NCBI GenBank assembly: GCA_016869435.1
Contig: VGEB01000017.1
Coordinates: 1-40,551, forward strand
Reading direction: 5' to 3'
Length of the DNA: 40,551 bases
Source of the DNA: Alphaproteobacteria bacterium
GTDB lineage: Bacteria; Pseudomonadota; Alphaproteobacteria; Rhizobiales; Beijerinckiaceae
The position numbers were made by a program, and so were the translations under genes. Of the stretch, positions 23,769-30,552 are shown in pieces. Every line of letters begins with the position of its first letter. Positions within the stretch are counted from its first letter, which is position 1. The notes beneath the pieces are model-generated. The model was not told the DNA's origin, did no database searches, and was given only the letters and a program-made list of their open reading frames with translations.

Positions 23769-24515
23769 ATGACCGCCGCGCTCGCGATCAGAAACGTCAG
23801 CCATTCCTATGGCGCGCGCAAAGCACTCGACGACGTGAGCTTCTACGTTTCTCCGGGCAGTTTCACCGTTCTTCTCGGCCTCAACGGCGCCGGCAAGAGC
23901 ACGCTGTTCTCGCTGATCACAAGGCTTTACGCGGCGCGCCACGGCGAGATCGATATTTTCGGCCATAATGTCATGCGCAAACCAGGCGCCGCGCTGCGCC
24001 AGCTTGGCGTCGTCTTTCAGGCGCGCACGCTCGATCTTGAATTGAGCGTGATGCAGAATCTTATCTACCACGCCGCCTTGCATGGCATCGGCCCGTTCGA
24101 GGCGCACCGACTCGGACAGGCGGCGCTGGCCCGCGCCGGACTTGCTGATCGCGCGAAGGACAAGGCCCGCTCCCTGTCCGGGGGACAGATGCGCCGCGTC
24201 GAAATCGCCCGCGCATTGCTGCATGATCCGCGTCTGCTGCTGCTCGACGAGCCGACAGTCGGACTCGACATCAAGGGGCGCGCAGATCTCCTCGCGCTTG
24301 TTCGCGATCTGGTGCAGGAAAAGAGTCTCGGCGTCTTGTGGGCGACGCATCTCATCGACGAGATCGCCGACGGCGATCAGGTGGTCATCCTGCATCACGG
24401 AAAGGTGCTCGCGACCGACAGCGCGCAAACGATCGTCGCCGAGCAAGGCGCAGCGAATATTGGAGGCGCCTTCACACGTATCACCGGCGCCGGCCAGGAG
24501 AAGCTGTCGGCATGA
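23769..24515 (+). CDS. lutE: ABC transporter ATP-binding protein (LutE/PedB-type)
   Basis: A 248-residue ABC ATPase. The Walker A motif GLNGAGKST is at residues 37-45, followed by the Q-loop region GVVFQARTLDLELSVMQNL, the signature SLSGGQMRRVEIARALL, Walker B RLLLLDEPTVGLD and the switch histidine in WATHLIDEIADGD. It belongs to the DrrA-like exporter class paired with ABC-2 permeases and is the family partner of the LutA-like protein in PQQ gene clusters. It is separated from both neighbours by inserted repeats, yet all genes stay on the same strand. In Methylorubrum the corresponding lutE is needed for lanthanide-dependent growth; the equivalence here rests on gene order and family. Confidence 0.88.
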   Translation: MTAALAIRNVSHSYGARKALDDVSFYVSPGSFTVLLGLNGAGKSTLFSLITRLYAARHGEIDIFGHNVMRKPGAALRQLGVVFQARTLDLELSVMQNLIYHAALHGIGPFEAHRLGQAALARAGLADRAKDKARSLSGGQMRRVEIARALLHDPRLLLLDEPTVGLDIKGRADLLALVRDLVQEKSLGVLWATHLIDEIADGDQVVILHHGKVLATDSAQTIVAEQGAANIGGAFTRITGAGQEKLSA

Positions 24516-24538
24516 GCGCGCGTGTCCTGCTCCGCATA

Positions 24539-24638
24539 TGTCATTCCCGACGGGCCGAAGGCCTGATCGGGAATCCAGCAGGGCGGCAGCCAATCATTGG
24601 GTTCCCGATCGCGCGCGATGCGCGCGTCGGGAATGACA
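24539..24638. repeat. Interspersed palindromic repeat between ATPase and permease genes
   Basis: It has the same outer ends as the copy at 23641-23749 (TGTCATTCCCGACG at the left, CGTCGGGAATGACA at the right) with a diverged centre. It lies between the ATPase stop and the ribosome-binding site of the permease and could form a long hairpin in the mRNA. Confidence 0.8.
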
Positions 24639-24665
24639 GTTGCGCTTTCAAAGGAGCGGGCGCCG

Positions 24666-25508
24666 ATGACTGACGCCGCAGCTCCCATAGGCGACATAAA
24701 AGGTTTCACCCTTCGCCAATATCTCATCTGCCTCTCGGGCGTCGTCTGGCGCGAGGGCTTGCGCTTCCTGCATCAGCGCGAACGCTTCGTCTCGGCGCTG
24801 GTGCGCCCGCTCGTCTGGCTCTTCATCTTCGCCGCGGGATTTCGGCAGGTGCTCGGCATCTCGATCATCCCGCCTTACGAAACCTACGTGCTCTATGAAG
24901 TCTATATCGCGCCCGGTCTGATGGCGATGATCCAGCTGTTCAACGGCATGCAGTCATCGCTCTCGATGGTCTATGACCGCGAGATGGGCAATATGCGCAC
25001 GCTGCTCGTCTCGCCCTTCCCGCGCTGGTTTCTGCTCGGCTCCAAACTTCTCGCCGGCGTCGCCATCTCGATTCTGCAGGTCTACGCCTTCCTGCTCATC
25101 GCCTATTTCTGGGAGATCGAGCCGCCGACGACATGGGGTTATCTGACCGTGCTGCCGGCGCTCGCGCTCAGCGGATTGATGCTCGGCGCGCTCGGGATGC
25201 TGCTGTCGTCGCTGATCAAGCAGCTCGAAAATTTCGCCGGCGTGATGAACTTCGTGATCTTTCCGATGTTCTTCGCCTCTTCCGCGCTCTATCCGTTATG
25301 GCGCGTCAAGGAGTCGAGCCCCTGGCTGTATTACGTTTGCGAAGTCAATCCGTTCACCCATGCGGTCGAACTGATCCGTTTCGCCTTCTATGAGAAAGTC
25401 GCGTGGACGTCGCTCGCGATCGTCTTCGCCTGCACGAGCGCGTTCCTTGTCGCCGCGATTCTCGCTTACGACCCGGCGCGCGGCATGCTGATGCGAAGGG
25501 GCGGTTAA
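24666..25508 (+). CDS. lutF: ABC-2 type permease (LutF/PedC-type)
   Basis: A 280-residue inner-membrane protein with six hydrophobic segments, such as ALVRPLVWLFIFAAGFRQVL, LLAGVAISILQVYAFLLIAY and TVLPALALSGLMLGALGMLL. It follows the DrrB/ABC-2 pattern: MVYDREMGNMRTLLVSPFPR after the second segment and VNPFTHAVELIRFA near the end. ATG 24666 has AAAGGAGC upstream; a longer frame from 24597 is only the translated repeat. Together with the ATPase it forms the membrane part of the Lut/PedA1A2BC-type system. ABC-2 permeases are usually exporters, so the direction of transport is not obvious from the fold. Confidence 0.88.
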   Translation: MTDAAAPIGDIKGFTLRQYLICLSGVVWREGLRFLHQRERFVSALVRPLVWLFIFAAGFRQVLGISIIPPYETYVLYEVYIAPGLMAMIQLFNGMQSSLSMVYDREMGNMRTLLVSPFPRWFLLGSKLLAGVAISILQVYAFLLIAYFWEIEPPTTWGYLTVLPALALSGLMLGALGMLLSSLIKQLENFAGVMNFVIFPMFFASSALYPLWRVKESSPWLYYVCEVNPFTHAVELIRFAFYEKVAWTSLAIVFACTSAFLVAAILAYDPARGMLMRRGG

Positions 25509-25514
25509 GAGGCG

Positions 25515-25715
25515 TCAGCGCCGGCGATAATGGTAGTGGCGCGTATCGTGACGATGTGAGCGACCTTCAGGACAATTGCCGTAGCAGTCCCAGCGCCCGT
25601 GCCGCGCGCCATGCTTGAACCACTCGGCCTGTCCTTCGGTCCAGGGACTTGCCGTAACGGCATGCGGCGGGAGGAGCATCGCCAGAACGATTATCATCGT
25701 GGTCAGTTTCGACAT
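25515..25715 (-). CDS. Small exported histidine-rich protein
   Basis: A 66-residue protein. The first 22 residues form a signal peptide (MSKLTTMIIVLAMLLPPHAV, cleavage after TA/S). The mature part of about 44 residues has one cysteine pair (DCYGNCPEG) and ends in a basic, histidine-rich tail SHRHDTRHYHYRRR. Histidine clusters of this type may bind metal ions. I recognise no family. It converges with the permease gene, with six bases between the stops. The next minus-strand gene upstream, at 25748-26668, is 32 bases away and might be its operon partner. Confidence 0.6.
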   Translation of the reverse strand: MSKLTTMIIVLAMLLPPHAVTASPWTEGQAEWFKHGARHGRWDCYGNCPEGRSHRHDTRHYHYRRR

Positions 25716-25747
25716 TGCGCGCCTCCGCCCAAATGTTTCCTCTCGCG

Positions 25748-26668
25748 CTATTTCTTCACGTCCTTCTTGGCGTTCTCAGCCGCGAGTTCTTCGGCGACCC
25801 CCGGCGGCAATTTGACGCCAGCGGCGAGCTGGGCGCCGAGCGCGATCGCCCGCGCCTCCGTCAAGCGCAACGCGCAATAGCCGAAATCCGGCTCGCGCGC
25901 ATAGGAGCGGCACACTTCCTCGCGCCAGGAGGAGAAGCCCGCCTGCTCCTTGACGAGGTAGTTGCGGATCGGTTTTTCCTTCTTGTTGCGCTCGTAGAGC
26001 TCGCGAAACGTATTGCGAACCGTCTTTTCGACGCGCGCGCGGGCGCCCAGCATTTCTTCGCCCTTCTTCGGGTCGATTTCGTCGGCGCCCATCCCCCAAA
26101 GCCCTTCCGGATCGGCGCGGCACCCGGCTTCCTTTAGTTCGCAGGCCTTGCCCTCATTGGTGACGAGGATCGCGCCGTCAAGAACGGTGAAGGAAAAGGG
26201 ACAGGCGGGAAAGGCCACCTGATAGCGGCGCAGGCCGGTGTCGCTCTCACGCGCCGAGAGCTTCAAAGGCGTTCCCGCGACCTCGACTCGGCAGGTTTCC
26301 CCGGAACGCCTCAAATCGTCGCCGACGAGCGTGAGTTTTGCGACCTGCAAAATTGCGCCGGCGCGAGAGAACTCGATGGCGCTCCCCTCGCCGTCGAGCT
26401 TGAGGGTCTTTCCGACGATCGCGTCTTCGGCAGGCGCCTTCGGCATGATCGCGGGCCCAGCGGCCGCGCCCATCTCGCCACCGCCGGCGCTTTTGTTCTT
26501 GGCGGCGCCGGCGACCGTCCCCTCGGGGCTGGGAGCCACCGCTCCTGGGAGCACAATCTGTGCGCTCGCGGAGACGCCGCCGATCGCGATGAGCGCCGCC
26601 GCCCCGAATACGCGGGCGCGGCGCGCACCTGGAGTCCGAAACCCAGATTCAAACATGGCGATCGCCAT
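25748..26668 (-). CDS. Exported protein of unknown function
   Basis: About 306 residues. A signal sequence follows a short basic N-terminus (VFGAAALIAIGGVSASA, cleavage near residue 36). A low-complexity Ala/Gly/Pro linker spans about 37-80. A beta-rich middle part (KTLKLDGEGSAIEFSRAGAI to ACELKEAGCRADPEGLWGMG) includes several cysteines. The C-terminal part is helical, with EEMLGARARVEKTVRNTFRE and YAREPDFGYCALRLTEARAI. The last segment loosely recalls proteins with LprI-like Cys-containing repeats, but I cannot assign a family. It lies just downstream of infC (46 bases) on the same strand and upstream of the small His-rich gene. Confidence 0.7.
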   Translation of the reverse strand: MAIAMFESGFRTPGARRARVFGAAALIAIGGVSASAQIVLPGAVAPSPEGTVAGAAKNKSAGGGEMGAAAGPAIMPKAPAEDAIVGKTLKLDGEGSAIEFSRAGAILQVAKLTLVGDDLRRSGETCRVEVAGTPLKLSARESDTGLRRYQVAFPACPFSFTVLDGAILVTNEGKACELKEAGCRADPEGLWGMGADEIDPKKGEEMLGARARVEKTVRNTFRELYERNKKEKPIRNYLVKEQAGFSSWREEVCRSYAREPDFGYCALRLTEARAIALGAQLAAGVKLPPGVAEELAAENAKKDVKK

Positions 26669-26713
26669 CCCCCCGGCTGCAGACCGGCCCCTGCCTTCGC
26701 GGCGAGGCGCGCG

Positions 26714-27253
26714 CTATCGAGGCGCGAGCACCATCACCATCTGCCGTCCTTCCATGGACGGTTCGAGTTCGACCTTGGCCAGCGTGGCCGTTTCCGCTTT
26801 TACGCGCGACAGAAGTCGATAGCCGATGTCCTGATGCGCGATTTCGCGGCCGCGAAAGCGAAGGGTGACCTTCACCTTGTCGCCTTCTTCGAAGAAGCGG
26901 CGGACCGCCTTCATTTTCACGTCGTAATCGTGGTCGTCGATGCCGGGCCGAAGCTTGATCTCCTTAACCTCGACGACCTTCTGCTTTTTGCGGGCCTCGG
27001 CGGCCTTTTTCTGCTCGGCGAAGCGGAAACGCCCGTAATCCAGAATTTTGCAGACGGGGGGAGTGGAATTTGGCGCGATTTCGACGAGATCGAGCCCCGC
27101 CGTCTCGGCCATGGCCAGCGCCTCCGGCAATTGGACGACGCCGTGATTTTTCCCCTCGGAATCGATTAGCTGCACTTCTCGCGCGCGAATTTCCCGGTTG
27201 ATGCGCGGCCCTTCCTTCTGGGGGGCTGCGACGCTCTTCATTGGACGGCGAAT
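26714..27253 (-). CDS. infC: Translation initiation factor IF-3 with probable AUU start
   Basis: A protein of 179 residues with both IF-3 domains. N-terminal domain: [40 protein letters not shown] and [19 protein letters not shown]; the C-terminal domain is [20 protein letters not shown] followed by [22 protein letters not shown]-3 keeps 30S subunits free and checks the start codon. I place the start at ATT 27253 because AAGGAG lies 7 bases upstream of it. The nearest ATG, four codons further in, is then 19 bases from that site. An AUU start is the known autoregulatory feature of infC in enteric bacteria, since IF-3 rejects non-standard starts. rpmI-rplT do not follow. Confidence 0.93.
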   Translation of the reverse strand: MRRPMKSVAAPQKEGPRINREIRAREVQLIDSEGKNHGVVQLPEALAMAETAGLDLVEIAPNSTPPVCKILDYGRFRFAEQKKAAEARKKQKVVEVKEIKLRPGIDDHDYDVKMKAVRRFFEEGDKVKVTLRFRGREIAHQDIGYRLLSRVKAETATLAKVELEPSMEGRQMVMVLAPR

Positions 27254-27422
27254 GGATCCTCTCCTTCTCTTGGCCAAAAGCCGGCCGCTGAGCCATAGGC
27301 GCAAAACAGCGACCGCCGGACTCGCAGGTCCGGGACCACGGGACAGATTCCCACGCCAGCGCGTCAAGTCAACCGTTGGAGACGCTCCGACGCCGCTTTT
27401 TGCGCGGCAGGCGTCGAATATC

Positions 27423-28298
27423 CTACAAAAAACCCAAAATCAGCTCGTTAACCCTTTCGGGCGCCTCTTCAGGCGTCCAGTGCGACACGCCGAGCAAAAG
27501 TTCGATCCTAAGATCGCGAACATAGCGCTCCGTGCCGTCAAGGCAGGATTCGCCGAGCGCGGCGTCTCGAAGCCCCCACACGACAAACGTGGGCGCATTT
27601 ATGGGCGAATCGAGGTCTTCCGCTTCAAGAATCTCGCGGCCCGCCGCGCGATACCAATTGAGCATCGCCGTCGCCGCGCCGGGCGACGCGACATTGGCGC
27701 AATAGATGTCCATCGCTTCTTTTGGGAAGACGCATTCGCGGCCCGCCGACCATCGCATCAGCCATTCGGCGAAAGCGCCGCCGCGCATCGACAATAACCG
27801 GTCAGGCAGCCAGGGCAGCTGAAAGAAAGCGGCATAGGCGGATTTGAGCTTCTGCCCGAATTCCTGTTCGAGCGCCCGTCGAAAGCATAGAGGGTGCGGA
27901 ATATTCAAAACGACGAGGGCGTCGATGGGACGCAGCCGGCGAATCGCCACGACCCAGGCGATGAAGCCGCCCCAATCATGGCCGATGAGCGAGACCGAAG
28001 CGGGACGCGCCGCGTCGATCAATCCGGCGACGTCAGTCGTCAGCGCCTCAAGCGAATAGGCGGCTTTCTCAGCCGGGCGTGTGGTCCCGCCATAGCCGCG
28101 CTGATTGACCGCCCAGACCCGAAATCCCGCCGCGGCGAGCGGGCCCGCGAGATGGCGCCACATGATCGCGCACTGGGGGAAGCCATGCAGCAAGAGCGCT
28201 AGCCGGTCGCCCGCGCCAGCTTCGAAAACCTCGAATTCGATTCCATTGGCTGGAACGATGATACGACGCGCCCCGAGAAGGGTCGCCGCCGACGTCAC
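27423..28298 (-). CDS. Alpha/beta hydrolase, epoxide-hydrolase-like
   Basis: A 291-residue alpha/beta hydrolase. The oxyanion motif is [20 protein letters not shown] and the nucleophile elbow is [16 protein letters not shown] with Asp108 as nucleophile, as in soluble epoxide hydrolases and haloalkane or fluoroacetate dehalogenases. [17 protein letters not shown] is typical of that group. The C-terminal histidine is in [20 protein letters not shown]. The substrate is unknown. Its gene overlaps the fmdB-like gene by four bases (ATGA), and infC follows on the same strand with about 170 bases between. A hydrolase of this type next to infC is common in Hyphomicrobiales. Confidence 0.88.
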   Translation of the reverse strand: MTSAATLLGARRIIVPANGIEFEVFEAGAGDRLALLLHGFPQCAIMWRHLAGPLAAAGFRVWAVNQRGYGGTTRPAEKAAYSLEALTTDVAGLIDAARPASVSLIGHDWGGFIAWVVAIRRLRPIDALVVLNIPHPLCFRRALEQEFGQKLKSAYAAFFQLPWLPDRLLSMRGGAFAEWLMRWSAGRECVFPKEAMDIYCANVASPGAATAMLNWYRAAGREILEAEDLDSPINAPTFVVWGLRDAALGESCLDGTERYVRDLRIELLLGVSHWTPEEAPERVNELILGFL

Positions 28299-28519
28299 AT
28301 CTGGCCCGCCAGCGCCGGGCAGCTCGGACAGGGCGCGCCGCCCGCCATGGCGGCGCAGCTTTCCGCCGACTCTCCTCCCGCGGCGGGGCGCGCGATCAAG
28401 GAGAGCTGCCGCTCGACATGGGCGCCGCCACAGGCCGGACAGTCGGGAGTTTCATCGAAACGCGACAGGGTCTCGAATTCATGCGCGCAATCATTGCAGC
28501 GATAGGCGAAAAGCGGCAT
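28295..28519 (-). CDS. FmdB-family zinc ribbon protein
   Basis: A 74-residue protein starting MPLFAYRCNDCAHEFETLSR, the signature of FmdB-type zinc ribbons. The first Cys pair is C-x2-C (CNDC) and the second is CPACGG, together a four-cysteine zinc site. The C-terminus has three more cysteines in SCAAMAGGAPCPSCPALAG. The family name comes from a putative regulator of formamidase genes, but its actual role is not established. ATG 28519 is the family start; the much longer open frame upstream is antisense to the acyl-CoA dehydrogenase gene. It is translationally coupled to the hydrolase. Confidence 0.88.
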   Translation of the reverse strand: MPLFAYRCNDCAHEFETLSRFDETPDCPACGGAHVERQLSLIARPAAGGESAESCAAMAGGAPCPSCPALAGQM

Positions 28520-28660
28520 TAGCCCTCTCAGGCGGCTTGTCGGATGGAGAGGCGATTTTACCGGACCGCTCGCCGGGCGCAAGGCGCGTCGGAGACGCCG
28601 GCCTTGCCCTACAGAGGCCGCGCTAAATTCCATGCATCGATTCATGTCAGGGATATTCGG

Positions 28661-30400
28661 ATGACCTATCGCGCGCCGCTCGACGACATTCTCTTCGCCC
28701 TGCGCCTCGCGGCCGGCAACGGCGCGATGGCGACGGGCGGCATATATGGCGACCTCGCCGACGGCGTCGCTGATCAGACTCTGGCTGAGGCGGCCAAATT
28801 CGCCGAACAGGTTCTCCTGCCGCTCGACACGATCGGCGATCGCGTCGGTGCGACATACGCCAATGGCGCCGTTACGACCCCGCCCGGCTGGCGCGAAGCC
28901 TACGCGCAATGGAAAGAAGGCGGCTGGAACGCGATCGGGGCCGGCGAGGATTACGGCGGCCTCGACCTCCCCGCCCTGCTCAACGCCGGCTGCACCGAGA
29001 TTTGGAACGCCTGCAACATGGCCTTCGCGGTCTGTCCTCTGCTCGGCCATGGCGCCATCGAGGCGATGGAGGCGCATGCGACGGATGCGTTGAAAGAAGC
29101 CTATCTGCGCAGAATCGTCAGCGGCGAATGGACGGCGACGATGAATCTGACCGAGCCCGGCGCTGGATCAGATCTCGGTTTGATGCGCACGCGCGCCGAA
29201 CGCGCCGAAGACGGCTCGTACCGTCTTTTCGGCCAGAAGATTTTCATCACCTATGGCGAGCACGATCTTGCGCCGAATATCGCGCATCTCGTGCTGGCGC
29301 GTCTTCCCGACGCGCCAGAGGGCACGCGCGGCATCTCGCTGTTTCTGGCCCCGAAGTTCCTGCCAGACGAGACCGGCGCCTTCACGCGGCGCAATGATCT
29401 GCGTTGCGGGGGGATCGAGCACAAGCTCGGAATACACGGATCGCCGACCTGCACCATGATCTATGGCGATGAAGACGGCGCCGTCGCTTTTCTCATCGGC
29501 GAGGAAAATAAGGGCCTCGCCTGCATGTTCACGATGATGAACAACGCCCGCCTGTCGGTGGGCCTGCAAGGCGTGGCGCTCGCCGAGCGCGCGACGCAGA
29601 TGGCGATTCAATACGCGCGCGAGCGCAAGCAGGGGCGCGCGCCCGGCGCCAAGGAGACGAGCGCGATCATCGAGCATCCCGACGTCGCGCGCATGCTGCT
29701 GACCATGGCGAGTTCGACGGCCGCCGCGCGGGCGATCTGCTACGAGACGGCCGCGTCCATCGATCGCGCGCGCCGCGACAGCGATCCGGCGCGCGCAGCG
29801 GCGGCGCATGAGCGCGCCAGTCTGCTCACGCCCGTCGCCAAGGCGTTTTCAACCGACATCGCCAATGAGACGACGTCGCTCGCCATCCAGGTTTTCGGCG
29901 GCATGGGCTATATCGAAGAGACCGGCGTGGCGCAGCTGATGCGCGACGCCCGCATCTGCGCGATCTACGAAGGCACGAACGGCATTCAGGCGATCGATCT
30001 CGTCACGCGCAAGATTCGCGGCGGCGACGGCGCGGCGCTGGCGCGCGAGATCGACGACATGCGCGCTATCGCGGGCGAAGCGGACGTTTCGCGCGAAGCG
30101 TTGCGCGAGTCGGTCGAGGCGCTGGCGCGGGCGAGCGCGTTTCTGACGAAAGCCGAACTCGCCAGCGCGCTCGCCGGCGCGACGCCTTATCTGCGGCTCT
30201 TTGCTCTGGCGCGCGGCGCGACTGTGCTGATGAAGGGCGCGAAGGCCGCGGCGCTGGAGAATAATCCGAGCGCGACGCGCTACGTCGGGCTCGCGCGCTT
30301 CTTTGCCGAGAATATCGCGATCGCCGCGCCGGGCTTGGCGAAGTCTGTGGTCGAAGGCGGCGATTCGGTAAACGTGTCGCATGCGGCGCTTGGGGAGTGA
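28661..30400 (+). CDS. Acyl-CoA dehydrogenase (long, with C-terminal AcdA-type domain)
   Basis: A 579-residue flavoenzyme. The acyl-CoA dehydrogenase core has TATMNLTEPGAGSDLGLMRT, FGQKIFITYGEHDLAPNIAH, GIEHKLGIHGSPTCTMIYGD and ARLSVGLQGVALAERATQMA. The end of the core reads VFGGMGYIEETGVAQLMRDA and ICAIYEGTNGIQAIDLV, the last containing the usual catalytic glutamate position. An extra C-terminal domain of about 110 residues follows, as in the FadE5/DmdC-like long subgroup. It oxidises acyl-CoA to enoyl-CoA with FAD; chain-length preference is not visible. ATG 28661 begins the conserved MTYRAPLDDI. It is divergent from fmdB and converges with glpD across a repeat. Confidence 0.92.
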   Translation: MTYRAPLDDILFALRLAAGNGAMATGGIYGDLADGVADQTLAEAAKFAEQVLLPLDTIGDRVGATYANGAVTTPPGWREAYAQWKEGGWNAIGAGEDYGGLDLPALLNAGCTEIWNACNMAFAVCPLLGHGAIEAMEAHATDALKEAYLRRIVSGEWTATMNLTEPGAGSDLGLMRTRAERAEDGSYRLFGQKIFITYGEHDLAPNIAHLVLARLPDAPEGTRGISLFLAPKFLPDETGAFTRRNDLRCGGIEHKLGIHGSPTCTMIYGDEDGAVAFLIGEENKGLACMFTMMNNARLSVGLQGVALAERATQMAIQYARERKQGRAPGAKETSAIIEHPDVARMLLTMASSTAAARAICYETAASIDRARRDSDPARAAAAHERASLLTPVAKAFSTDIANETTSLAIQVFGGMGYIEETGVAQLMRDARICAIYEGTNGIQAIDLVTRKIRGGDGAALAREIDDMRAIAGEADVSREALRESVEALARASAFLTKAELASALAGATPYLRLFALARGATVLMKGAKAAALENNPSATRYVGLARFFAENIAIAAPGLAKSVVEGGDSVNVSHAALGE

Positions 30401-30403
30401 ACG

Positions 30404-30552
30404 GCCCCCTCCCCAGCCCTCCCCCGCTTCGCGGGAGAGGGAGCAGGTGGCGCCGTCATCAGGATTTCGCGAAATGCACGGGACGATCTCGCGAACGGCT
30501 GATCGTTAGGGTCCCCTCTCCCGCGAAGCGGGGGAGGGACAGGGAGGGGGTC
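30404..30552. repeat. Inverted-repeat element filling the gap between acyl-CoA dehydrogenase and glpD
   Basis: The left arm CCTCCCCAGCCCTCCCCCGC (from about 30407), continuing TTCGCGGGAGAGGG, is mirrored by a right arm CCCCTCTCCCGCGAAGCGGG continuing GGAGGGACAGGGAGGGGG (to 30552). Each arm has its own small hairpin around GCTTCGCG/CGCGAAGC. The element spans nearly the whole 150-base gap between two converging genes and could serve as a bidirectional terminator. This arm sequence is common between genes in GC-rich alphaproteobacteria. Confidence 0.8.

Noticed and set aside
28544-28660. 39-codon 5' extension of the acyl-CoA dehydrogenase frame
   Set aside because: It lies in the divergent promoter gap with fmdB and the conserved N-terminus begins at ATG 28661.
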